From contig NZ_VIFM01000028.1 in assembly GCF_006636215.1 (NCBI RefSeq), positions 1-64,000 of the forward strand: 64,000 nt of DNA. The letters run 5' to 3'. Made by a program: the position numbers and the translations under genes. The notes beneath the pieces were generated by a model. It did no database searches. It was given only the letters and a program-made list of their open reading frames with translations, and was not told the origin of the DNA. Positions 26,329-34,003 of this stretch are shown here, piece by piece. This DNA is from Myxococcus llanfairpwllgwyngyllgogerychwyrndrobwllllantysiliogogogochensis (GTDB taxonomy: Bacteria; Myxococcota; Myxococcia; Myxococcales; Myxococcaceae). Each line of letters begins with the position of its first letter. The first letter of the stretch is position 1.

Positions 26329-27321
26329 ATGCGTCTGACCCACGTCGCCGCCCTGCTCACCACCTGCGCTGTCCTGACCCTGACGGGCTGTGACAACGAT
26401 GACCCCATCACCCCGAGCTCCGATGCGGGCACTCCGACGGATGCGGGCCCGGACGCGGGGCCTCCACCAGACGCGGGGCCTTCACCGGATGCGGGCCCCG
26501 ACGCGGGAGGTGACACCACGAAGCCCCACGTCACCGCGTCCAGCCCCGAGGAAGGCGCGACGAACGTGCTGCCCGTGCAGACCTACAAGGTGGACACGAC
26601 GAACACGAGCCTGCGGCGGCTCGTCACCGTCTCCTTCAGCGAGCCCATGGACTCCACCGCCGCGCAGGTGACGTTGTTGGACGTGAGCACGCCCGCCAAC
26701 GCCCCGCGAGTCCTCACCGGCACCTGGTCCGAGGACGCGCTGACCTTGTCGCTCTCCATTCCGCGTCCAGAGTCGGACCTTCCCCCGCTGGAGGAGGACA
26801 ACCGCTACTCACTGGACCTCACGTCGCTGCGGGATATCGCGGGCAACGCGCTGGACACAGTGCACGCGGGACTCGGCGATGGTCGGCTGGACTTCACCAC
26901 GGGCGAGCGGGACCGCGTCACGGAGCACGCTTGCGGGCACGCGCTGCTGGAGGCCCCCGTGGCCGTGAGGGCGGGTGCGTCTCCGACGACGATGTATCCC
27001 GCGACGGACTCGCCCCACGAGTTCTACGAGCTGACGCTGCCGACGAGCGGGACGTCATTCCTCGGCTACTCGGAGGTCGTCTCCGCGGAGCGCGACGAGC
27101 CGGTCATCATGTACCTGAGCCACGAGGTCCCCGTGGTGGTGCACGACGTGACGGAAGGCGAGACGGTGATTGCCTCCGCCGTGACGCCGGCACCCGCCGT
27201 GTGCCTCCCCGCGATTTCCCATACGCTGAAGTTCACCGCGCCCGCCGGAGACCGCTTCCTTCGCCTCACCTACGGCCCGACTCCTCTGGAGAAGTTCACC
27301 TTCGTCTTCGAGCGATACTGA
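26329..27321 (+). CDS. HACxH-domain lipoprotein 4 with Ig-like domain
   Basis: A 330-aa lipoprotein (lipobox LTGC, Cys21). A repetitive DAGP linker (about 32-62) leads to a bacterial Ig-like SbsA/Big_5 domain (about 65-190), with the typical VTVSFSEPMDS and DLTSLRDIAGNALD. The shared domain follows: HACGH at 200-204, an HxxY motif (His230, Tyr233), Tyr-Leu-Ser at 262-264 and Cys292. SD AAGGAA. It follows lipoprotein 3 by 120 bp. The extra Ig domain would extend the HACxH domain away from the membrane. The gene is the last of the four paralogues. Confidence 0.7.
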   Translation: MRLTHVAALLTTCAVLTLTGCDNDDPITPSSDAGTPTDAGPDAGPPPDAGPSPDAGPDAGGDTTKPHVTASSPEEGATNVLPVQTYKVDTTNTSLRRLVTVSFSEPMDSTAAQVTLLDVSTPANAPRVLTGTWSEDALTLSLSIPRPESDLPPLEEDNRYSLDLTSLRDIAGNALDTVHAGLGDGRLDFTTGERDRVTEHACGHALLEAPVAVRAGASPTTMYPATDSPHEFYELTLPTSGTSFLGYSEVVSAERDEPVIMYLSHEVPVVVHDVTEGETVIASAVTPAPAVCLPAISHTLKFTAPAGDRFLRLTYGPTPLEKFTFVFERY

Positions 27322-27360
27322 GCAGGTTCATCTCCGCGGCGAACGCCCTATGCTGCGGAG

Positions 27361-28329
27361 ATGTTGCGCCGTTTCCGCCAGAGGCCCGACCCGGACGACG
27401 CTCCCGACTTCGAGCCTCATCAGCCGCTCGGCGCGCCGATGCCCTGGCCCGACGGTCGTCACGTCGCCGCCAATGCCGGCAAGCACATCTTCCTCTGGGA
27501 CCTCGCGACTGGAGAGTGCTCGCGGGTGCTCGAAACCAGCGCCATCCACCAGCCACCGATGTTCCGTCTGGCGTGCGAGCCGGTGCTCGGGCGCGTGCTC
27601 GGAAGCCACAAGCTTCGAGAGTTCGCCCTGTGGGACTCGACGGACTGGCGCCGCCTCCAGGCTTTCGCGGGGCACGGTGAGCCGGTGCGGGCCGCCGAGG
27701 TCATCGCTGAAGACCGGGTGCTCTCCGTCAGCGGCGATGGCTTCGCGCTGCTGTGGGATGCGTGGACGGGTGAGCTCCTGCGCAGGTTCGAGACTTCGCC
27801 GCTCTACGCGCTCGCCCAGAGCCCGGCGCACGGCCTCGTCGCCGTCGGCGGTGGCAAAGGCGCCATCACCTTGCTCGACGGCCCCACGCTCGAGGTCCGC
27901 GCCAGCTTCCAACTGCCCATGGCGACCGCGCGACACGCGCCGCTCAGCGAAGAGCGCCAGCGTCAGCTTGGAATCGTGTGGAACCGCCCGTCCAACACCA
28001 TCGAGGCATTGACCTGGCATCCCGATGGCGAGCACCTGATTTGTGGAAGCTGGGACTTCATCGCCAGGATGGTGCACAGCCACACCGGACACGTCGTGCG
28101 CGAGTGGCACGGCCATGCGCACTGGGTCGAATCCGTCGCCGTCGACCCGCGACGCGGACTCTTGTGCACCAGCAGCTCCGACGGCACCGTGCGTTTCTGG
28201 TCGCTCGACTCGACCGAGTGCCTCGCGGTCCATGACGTCGGGCACGCCGACCTCGGTGGCCTGTGCCTGATTGGGGACTCCCTCTATGTGACGGTGCGCA
28301 GCGAGCTCGTGGTGATTCCCCTGCCGTAA
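27361..28329 (+). CDS. WD40 repeat protein
   Basis: A 322-aa cytoplasmic beta-propeller without signal peptide. WD-type repeats end in LWD or close variants: KHIFLWDLATGE, REFALWDSTDW, GFALLWDAWTGELL, ISRMVHSHTGHV-like and GTVRFWSLDSTE. The repeats fill the whole length, giving about six or seven blades. Such proteins scaffold other proteins and no enzymatic domain is attached. It starts 39 bp after lipoprotein 4 and could be co-transcribed, although nothing in the sequence links it to the lipoproteins. Confidence 0.8.
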   Translation: MLRRFRQRPDPDDAPDFEPHQPLGAPMPWPDGRHVAANAGKHIFLWDLATGECSRVLETSAIHQPPMFRLACEPVLGRVLGSHKLREFALWDSTDWRRLQAFAGHGEPVRAAEVIAEDRVLSVSGDGFALLWDAWTGELLRRFETSPLYALAQSPAHGLVAVGGGKGAITLLDGPTLEVRASFQLPMATARHAPLSEERQRQLGIVWNRPSNTIEALTWHPDGEHLICGSWDFIARMVHSHTGHVVREWHGHAHWVESVAVDPRRGLLCTSSSDGTVRFWSLDSTECLAVHDVGHADLGGLCLIGDSLYVTVRSELVVIPLP

Positions 28330-28343
28330 CCGCCCGCTGAAGC

Positions 28344-28931
28344 TCACTCCGTGCGCTTGCGCCTGCGCGACATGATGCGACTCAAGGCCACCTCGGTGAT
28401 GCCGAGGTAGGCCGCCACGTCTCGCTGCGGTACGCGCCCTCGCAGATGCGGGTGCTCCGCCCAGAAGGTGTCCAGCCGCTCCTCGGCGGACAGCTCCAGG
28501 AACTCCTGCTCCCGTCGCTCCTTGAGCAGGAAGTGCCGCTCGGCGACGCGGCGCGCCACACGCACCCAGCACCCATGGCCCTCTTCCAACGTCTGGAAGT
28601 CCTGCGTCCGGAACACCAACACCCGTGCGGGCTCCAGCGCTTCGATGGCCGTCATTGACGGCATGCGTTGGAGCATCTCCGCGTACGCGCCCAGCAGTTC
28701 ACCCTCGGCGCGAAACGCCTTCACTGACTCGCCGCCTCGCGCCGACACGCGCACCAGCCGGAACACCCCTTGAAGCACGACCGCGAAGCGGTCCGCCGCG
28801 TCTCCGGGGCGCAGGAAGTGGGCCTTGCGCTCGACCGACTGCTCCCTGGCGAGCGACTCGGCCCTCTCCCACTCACTCTCGGGAATGGGACCGAGCGGGG
28901 ACAGCTGCTCGTAGAGCTTCGGGAATCTCAC
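28344..28931 (-). CDS. Crp/Fnr family regulator
   Basis: A 195-aa regulator. The cyclic-nucleotide-binding-like beta-roll covers about 20-120 (KAHFLRPGDAADRFAVVLQGVFRLV). The C-terminal helix-turn-helix is PQRDVAAYLGITEVALSRIMSRRRK, a good Crp recognition pattern. It lacks the Fnr Cys cluster, and the cAMP-contact residues are not clearly kept, so the ligand is unknown. GTG start at 28931. It is divergent from the sterol-desaturase-like gene. A perfect 14-bp palindrome in the 66-bp gap is a likely target for self- and cross-regulation. Confidence 0.85.
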   Translation of the reverse strand: MRFPKLYEQLSPLGPIPESEWERAESLAREQSVERKAHFLRPGDAADRFAVVLQGVFRLVRVSARGGESVKAFRAEGELLGAYAEMLQRMPSMTAIEALEPARVLVFRTQDFQTLEEGHGCWVRVARRVAERHFLLKERREQEFLELSAEERLDTFWAEHPHLRGRVPQRDVAAYLGITEVALSRIMSRRRKRTE

Positions 28932-28948
28932 GGGGACAAGGACGGAGG

Positions 28949-28962
28949 TTAACCCAGGTTAA
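28949..28962. promoter_or_regulatory. Palindrome between crp-type gene and sterol desaturase gene
   Basis: TTAACC-CA-GGTTAA is a perfect 6+6 palindrome in the 66-bp divergent gap, 18 bp from the regulator start and 36 bp from the other start. It is the best candidate operator for the adjacent Crp/Fnr-type protein, which is an inference from position. Confidence 0.45.
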
Positions 28963-28997
28963 GGCGGCAATCGAGCCGGGCGCCGTACACCGGGGAC

Positions 28998-30245
28998 ATG
29001 TCCATCAACGTCTACGCGATTGCCACACCCTTCGTCATCGCCCTGGCGCTGGGCGAGTTCGTCTACTGCGTGGCGAAGCGCAACGGGTACTACAGCTTCC
29101 AGGACTCCATCGCGAGCGTGGGCACCGCCGTCCTCAATCAGTGCGTCAACGTGGCGGTGGCGCTGCTGATGCTGCCCCTCTTCACCCTGCTGGGACAGCT
29201 CGCGCCCTGGAAGATTGACGTCGCGTCACCCTGGGCGCTGCTCGGCCTCTTCCTGGGAGTTGACTTCCTCTTCTACTGGTTCCACCGCTTCGGGCATCGC
29301 ACCAACATCGGCTGGGCGGCGCACTCGCCGCACCACTCCACCGAGGAGCTGAACTACGCGGTGGCCCTGCGGGCCAGCGTCACGCAGCGCATCTTCTCGT
29401 TCCTCTTCTACTGGCCGCTCGTCGTCATCGGCTTCTCGCCCGAGGCCGTGCTGGCCATGGTGGCCTTCCACCTGGTGCTCCAGTTCATCCCCCACACGCG
29501 CGTCATCCCCAAGCTGCCCCGGTGGATTGAGTCGTGGCTCAACACGCCCTCACACCACCGCGTGCACCACGCGCGCAATGACCTCTACATCGACAAGAAC
29601 TACGCGGGCTTCCTCATCATCTGGGACAAGATGTTCGGCACCTACGCCGACGAGACGGAGGAGTGCTCCTACGGCGTCACCTCTCCGCCGAACACCTGGG
29701 ACCCCACCGTCATCAACTTCCAGTTCTGGGGGAAGCTCTTCAGTGACGCGGTGAAGACTCGCAGTGGGTGGGACCGGTTGCGCCTGTGGGTCATGCCCAC
29801 CGGCTGGCGCCCCTCGGACCTGCCGGCACGCGAGTCGACCCCGTGGAAGCGAGATGGCGTGGAGGTGAAGTTCCAGTCCACCGAGCTGCCCAACATCCGC
29901 GGCTACCTCGTCTTCCAGATGATTGCGTCGATGCCCTTCATGCTCCTGGTCAGCCACCACGCCTCGCCGCTCGTGGGCTGGCAGAAGCTGATGCTCAGCG
30001 TCCTCTTCTGGGGCATGGCGACCGCGTGGGGCGGGATGATGGAGTCCAAGCGCTGGGGCCTCCCGCTGGAGATGGCTCGCGTGTTCGCCATGGGCGGCGC
30101 CGTGACGCTGTGGCTCGTCCAGGCGGGCGCTCCGCTGTCGTGGCGGGCGCTCACCGTGGGGTGGCTCGCCGTCACCCTCGTGTGGATCAGCGTCGCGCGC
30201 GCGAGCAGCCGGAGTCCCTCGCCCGTGGCTCGCGGCATGAGCTGA
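28998..30245 (+). CDS. Sterol desaturase/fatty-acid hydroxylase family membrane protein
   Basis: A 415-aa integral membrane di-iron-type oxidase. Hydrophobic segments lie at about 5-25, 45-65, 75-95, 130-155 and again near the C-terminus (305-405). The His motifs are HRFGH, HSPHHS and HRVHH, the three-box pattern of the family (HxxxH, HxxHH, HxxHH), which binds two irons and activates O2. The C-terminal extra membrane segments exceed the 250-300 aa core. The substrate is probably a lipid, possibly an ether lipid or sterol-like molecule. Divergent from, and probably controlled by, the Crp-type gene. Confidence 0.85.
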   Translation: MSINVYAIATPFVIALALGEFVYCVAKRNGYYSFQDSIASVGTAVLNQCVNVAVALLMLPLFTLLGQLAPWKIDVASPWALLGLFLGVDFLFYWFHRFGHRTNIGWAAHSPHHSTEELNYAVALRASVTQRIFSFLFYWPLVVIGFSPEAVLAMVAFHLVLQFIPHTRVIPKLPRWIESWLNTPSHHRVHHARNDLYIDKNYAGFLIIWDKMFGTYADETEECSYGVTSPPNTWDPTVINFQFWGKLFSDAVKTRSGWDRLRLWVMPTGWRPSDLPARESTPWKRDGVEVKFQSTELPNIRGYLVFQMIASMPFMLLVSHHASPLVGWQKLMLSVLFWGMATAWGGMMESKRWGLPLEMARVFAMGGAVTLWLVQAGAPLSWRALTVGWLAVTLVWISVARASSRSPSPVARGMS

Positions 30246-30255
30246 GCCGCGCTGC

Positions 30256-31095
30256 TCACCCGACCTTCTCGGGTTCCCATGCACCCGAGAAGGCCGTGAA
30301 GCGCCGCACGTTGACGGACAGCGCTCGGTGCACCTGCGTCTCCGGTGTGATGTCCACCGGACTTCCGTCGGCGGGCAGCGTCAGCCGGTCGAAGTGCGCG
30401 CCCTCGAACCATTGATGCGGCCGGGCCTCCACGACGAAGAGTCCGTCGTCGTCCAGGTCCGCATCAATCGGCACGAAGTCCACGCGCTGGAGTTCCACGG
30501 GCGGCGGGAAGTCGAGCGCCACCCGGAAGGGCACCCGCGCCTCTCCTCGGAAGGCCGTACCCGCCAGGAGCATCGAGTGTCCCTGGAGGGACGCCGCTTC
30601 CTCTCCGAGTGCCCGTGAAGGAGGCTGGAGCAGCAGCGAGAAGGACCTGGCCCGACCCGCGATGCCCGGTGAGCGCCCCAGGACCTGGGCCTCACCGCCG
30701 GCGAGCAGGTCGAACACCACCTCGCGGTCCCACTCCCCGAGCACCGTCCCTCCCGAGAAGAAGTCCCCGTCATGCGCATGCGCCGTGGGCACGAGCGCGT
30801 TCAGCAGCGACTTGAGGACGCCGCGCGCCTGAGCCTGGAGTGGAGAGGGATTCTCGAAGAGGTAGATGGGCCCGAGCACCATCCGCGCGGAGGTGAGCCG
30901 CACGCTCCAACCGGTATCGGTGGTGAGCTCGCCCACCTGAGCCGCTCCGGGCGCGAGCGCGGTGCGCAGGCCCATGCGGAACACGATGCCTCGCCCGCCG
31001 GTACCGGACAGTCCACACGCCGAGCCACCACCAACGAGCGCCGCGCCCATGAACAACATGAAGGCGCGACGGGAGCCAAGAAGCACACGAGTCAT
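30256..31095 (-). CDS. Tat-exported His-containing lipoprotein, end of receptor operon
   Basis: A 279-aa protein with a twin-arginine signal (SRRAFM at 8-13), a hydrophobic core and a lipobox-like GGSAC (Cys27), so it is probably a Tat-exported lipoprotein. The region 55-85 (TGWSVRLTSARMVLGPIYLFE) resembles 150-200 bp into the gene at 34004 (DGWSVQFTKYLVSLGDFTL). His106 and His108 (HAHDGD), and His227/His234 around PHQWFEGAHFD, are candidate ligands. A relation to MbnP-like copper partners is possible but weak. Its ATG overlaps the 78-aa ORF stop (ATGA), so it is coupled to the TonB-dependent receptor. Confidence 0.65.
   Translation of the reverse strand: MTRVLLGSRRAFMLFMGAALVGGGSACGLSGTGGRGIVFRMGLRTALAPGAAQVGELTTDTGWSVRLTSARMVLGPIYLFENPSPLQAQARGVLKSLLNALVPTAHAHDGDFFSGGTVLGEWDREVVFDLLAGGEAQVLGRSPGIAGRARSFSLLLQPPSRALGEEAASLQGHSMLLAGTAFRGEARVPFRVALDFPPPVELQRVDFVPIDADLDDDGLFVVEARPHQWFEGAHFDRLTLPADGSPVDITPETQVHRALSVNVRRFTAFSGAWEPEKVG
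30264..30293 (+). terminator. Convergent-gene hairpin
   Basis: CCTTCTCGGG and CCCGAGAAGG form a perfect 10-bp stem with a 10-base loop, just past the sterol-desaturase stop (30245) and inside the 3' end of the opposing gene (ends 30256). No T-run on the plus strand. Confidence 0.4.
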
Positions 31096-31328
31096 AGGGC
31101 CTTCTCCTGAGGGCGCGGACGCAGCAAGGCCTCGCCTCGTGGAAGAGAGCCCTCATGTCTCCTGGTGCCCTTCCCGGGGTCCCGACTCAACGAGGTGTCG
31201 TGTCGTGGAATGGAGAGCGCGGAGTGCTGGGGGCCCTCCGCGAGCCCTCGGCTCAGCGCGGCGGTGTGTCGCGCCAGGACTGCCCGCGACGAAGCGGGCC
31301 TCTCGGGCGACTGGGACAGGTGCCTCAT
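31092..31328 (-). CDS. 78-aa basic protein inside the receptor operon
   Basis: This short frame runs from an ATG overlapping the stop of the TonB-dependent receptor (ATGA, 31325-31328) to a TGA overlapping the ATG of the Tat lipoprotein (ATGA, 31092-31095). Coupling at both ends is the main evidence that it is translated. The product is basic, with many Arg and Ser, five His and no signal peptide or membrane segment. Third-position GC is high but below that of the neighbours. No family is recognised. It could be a small regulator or chaperone of the flanking exported proteins, or a translational bridge whose product matters little. Confidence 0.5.
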   Translation of the reverse strand: MRHLSQSPERPASSRAVLARHTAALSRGLAEGPQHSALSIPRHDTSLSRDPGKGTRRHEGSLPRGEALLRPRPQEKAL

Positions 31329-33880
31329 GGAGCGTCCTCCTCGAAGTCCAGGTACAGCGTGAAGGTGCCTCGGAAGGTGCGCGGTGCTCCGGCGGAGAAG
31401 TGGCGCGTGGCTAGCAGTGACGCGGGGGCATCGGGTCCCCGGAAGTTGGAGACGTAGTTCAGCTCCGTCTCGCGCCAGCGCGCGTCCAGCACGTTCTCCA
31501 CGGATACGCCCAGCTCCATCCAGTCCCAGCGCGCGCGAGTCCCCACGTCGAAGAGGAACACGGGGTCGCTGTAGCGATTCAGCGGCAGCGGCCTGGGCCC
31601 CACCGCGCTGTGCCCCAGGGCCACGTTCCATCCGAGCCGCTCGCCCGCCACGGTGACATGCCCTCGCACCGAGGCATCCACCCGCCCCAGCAGCGCCGGG
31701 ATGTAGGGCATCACCGCGCCGTCCCACAGCTTCCACGCGGATGCACCGGGCGCGGGCAGCGTCGCGCGAGCCCCCGCGACGGAGGCCTGCGTGTCGAGCC
31801 AGTCTTCCCATTGCAGTCGACCCGTGGCGAAGGCCCCCAGTCGCTGCGAGGCGCCGATGGGCTGGTTGCGTCCCAGTCGCTCGTCGAAGACGAAGTCCTG
31901 GGACACACGCGTGGCGAAGACCGCGCCGCGTGCTTCCAGCGAATACGGCCGTGACGCGCCCTCCAGCCTCCAACCCAATCCCGTCTCACCCGAGGCGACG
32001 CGTGCATACGGCGCCAGCTCCGCATCAGACAGCGCGGCGGCGTCGCTGGAGCGCGCGCCCAGTCCCGCGCTGGTCAGCCACGTGAGTCGAGGTGACAGCT
32101 TCACCTCGGCGCTGGCCCGGGGGCTGGCGAAGAAGCCATAGGCATCCAGGGACTCCTCCGGGATGCGCGGCCCATCGCGGTCCACGGCGGGACGGTTCAG
32201 GTCCTCCACGCCGAACAGGAACGTATCCAGCCGCACACCGACACGCAGGGCCAGCCAGTCGAGCGGCTGCACGCGCAGGGACGCGTATCCACCCAGGTTG
32301 GTGGTGCGCACCTGATTGTCGAACAGGGTGGAGTATGGCGCGCCACCGCTGTCCCTCAGCCGACGCGAGCGCGTGCGGACGTCGTCGTAGCGGGCCACAT
32401 AGCCCAGCTCCAGCGGGCGCGACTGCCCCAGTAGAGTGAGCCCTGGCGTGTAGCGCCCGCGCAGGCCCAGGGTGCTTCCCCGGTAGTAGCCCTCCGTACC
32501 GTCACCGCGCTGCGCGTCCTCGCCGGGAGGCGTGTCCTGGATGAAGCCGGTGAAGTTGTCGCGGATGCGCGTCTGGCGCAGCACCACGTAGCCCTGCTGC
32601 ACCAGCCGTCCGCCGCGCTTGAGCCGCGACTGGAGCTCCGCGGAGACGAGATGGCGTTGGCTCGCGCCTCCCTGGTTCTCGTCATAGAAACAGAAGAACT
32701 GCGAGTCCGCGTCCGCCGCGCACGGCAACCGTGCGTCCACCACGTCCGTCTCCCGCACCACGCCCGCCGAGGCGAACCGCGCGCCGTAGCTGGCACCGAG
32801 CAGTCGCAGTCGCGTGTCATCTCCCAGTCGCAGCTCCACCTGCGCCATGGCGGTCGCATTGGCGAAGGAGCGATTCGGTCCGAAGCCCTCGCCCTGTCGC
32901 AACAACAGGCCCACGAAGGTGGCCTCGCTGGACTCGGGTGGGCCCCACACCAGCGCGAGCCGACGTGAGGCGAAGCTGCCGTAACTGGCCGAAGCAGTGA
33001 GCCCTCGACGCGCGAGGCCGAGCTGGTACTCCACCGTCCCCGCCACGCCGAAGTCACCTTGCGAGGCGTCATAGGGCCCCTCGGTGACTCGCAGCGAGTC
33101 CACCAGCTCCGGGATGATGAAGTACGTGTCCGCGTAACCGTGGCCGTGGGCGTGGGAGACCTCGTTGAGAGGCACGCCGTTGAGGCGCATTTCCACGTCC
33201 TTGCCCTCGCCCGCGTCGAAGCCTCGGATGAACACCGTCTCCGCGTGACCCTCGCCTCCGTGGTTGGCGAGCATCACTCCGGGCGCGAGCAACATCAGGT
33301 CGGAGGCGGAATTGCGCGGGACGTCCGCGAGCTGTCCCACCTCGATGTGAAAGTCTCCGACAGCCACGGGCGGTGGTGCCTCGGCCACTCCTCGGACCGT
33401 GGTGGAGAAGCCCGGCGACGAAGACCTGGAGGCCGCCTTCTCCTCCTCGGATGAGGCGCCCGACGACGTCGAATCGTCCACGGCGAGTTCCGTCATCACG
33501 GGTGGCGCCGGTGTTGTCCCCGTAGCCCCGTGCGGCGTCTCCGCGACGGCCTCGCGCGCCCGCATAGGAGCGAAGTGGACCGGGACGTCCACCTGCACCT
33601 CGAGCGGCACTCCGCTCCGACGCGCCGGCTCGAACTTCCAGCGCACCGCCGCGCCCATCGCGGCCCTGTCAAACACGGCTCCCGCCGACTCGCGCACCTC
33701 CACCCGCGACACCGCGCCCACCTCATCAATCGTGAGGCGCAGCACCACCGTCGCCGTGTCCTGCAACACCGGCGCGTCACCGGGCGTCACCGGCGCCGCC
33801 ACCTCCACCGGAACCGGCGGCGAAATGGGCGCCTCCTCCAGCGCCCCCACCGCACACAACACCAGCATCGCAATCCACAC
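31325..33880 (-). CDS. TonB-dependent receptor with N-terminal TonB-like domain
   Basis: An 851-aa outer-membrane receptor. A weak signal peptide (about 1-15) is followed by a TonB C-terminal-like domain at about 45-105 (RLTIDEVGAVSRVEV, AAVRWKFEPARRSGVPL). A low-complexity linker comes next. The plug (about 180-300) has FIRGFDAGEGKDVEMRLNGVPLNE, with the His-rich SHAHGHGY at 242-249 and a second cluster NHGGEGH. The rest is beta-barrel ending near FTLYLDF. The TonB-like part replaces the usual N-terminal TonB box or STN domain. GTG start at 33880 (GAGG upstream), alternative ATG at 33868. His-rich plugs suit zinc or copper complexes. Divergent from 34004 across site C and leads an operon with the next two genes. 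Confidence 0.85.
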   Translation of the reverse strand: MWIAMLVLCAVGALEEAPISPPVPVEVAAPVTPGDAPVLQDTATVVLRLTIDEVGAVSRVEVRESAGAVFDRAAMGAAVRWKFEPARRSGVPLEVQVDVPVHFAPMRAREAVAETPHGATGTTPAPPVMTELAVDDSTSSGASSEEEKAASRSSSPGFSTTVRGVAEAPPPVAVGDFHIEVGQLADVPRNSASDLMLLAPGVMLANHGGEGHAETVFIRGFDAGEGKDVEMRLNGVPLNEVSHAHGHGYADTYFIIPELVDSLRVTEGPYDASQGDFGVAGTVEYQLGLARRGLTASASYGSFASRRLALVWGPPESSEATFVGLLLRQGEGFGPNRSFANATAMAQVELRLGDDTRLRLLGASYGARFASAGVVRETDVVDARLPCAADADSQFFCFYDENQGGASQRHLVSAELQSRLKRGGRLVQQGYVVLRQTRIRDNFTGFIQDTPPGEDAQRGDGTEGYYRGSTLGLRGRYTPGLTLLGQSRPLELGYVARYDDVRTRSRRLRDSGGAPYSTLFDNQVRTTNLGGYASLRVQPLDWLALRVGVRLDTFLFGVEDLNRPAVDRDGPRIPEESLDAYGFFASPRASAEVKLSPRLTWLTSAGLGARSSDAAALSDAELAPYARVASGETGLGWRLEGASRPYSLEARGAVFATRVSQDFVFDERLGRNQPIGASQRLGAFATGRLQWEDWLDTQASVAGARATLPAPGASAWKLWDGAVMPYIPALLGRVDASVRGHVTVAGERLGWNVALGHSAVGPRPLPLNRYSDPVFLFDVGTRARWDWMELGVSVENVLDARWRETELNYVSNFRGPDAPASLLATRHFSAGAPRTFRGTFTLYLDFEEDAP

Positions 33881-33966
33881 GGCGAGGACCTCACTCCTGG
33901 GTTCGGCGGCACCCGGGACACCTCGCCACCGGAACGTCGACCGCCCGGAGATACAACACGGACCTC

Positions 33967-33995
33967 TTGAATTGCAACTTGGTTACATATACATC
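33967..33995. promoter_or_regulatory. Operator-like site C between receptor and 34004
   Basis: TGCAACTTGGTTACA at 33973-33987 is the best palindrome of the three sites (TGCAAC-TTG-GTTACA). On the plus strand it fills the spacer of a good promoter: TTGAAT (33967-33972), 17 bp, TACATC (33990-33995). On the minus strand its TTGCAA can serve as the -35 of a receptor promoter, with TGTATC about 16 bp downstream. A repressor bound here would cover both promoters. The plus-strand -10 ends only 8 bp before the ATG at 34004. Confidence 0.6.
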
Positions 33996-34003
33996 CGCGA
34001 AAC

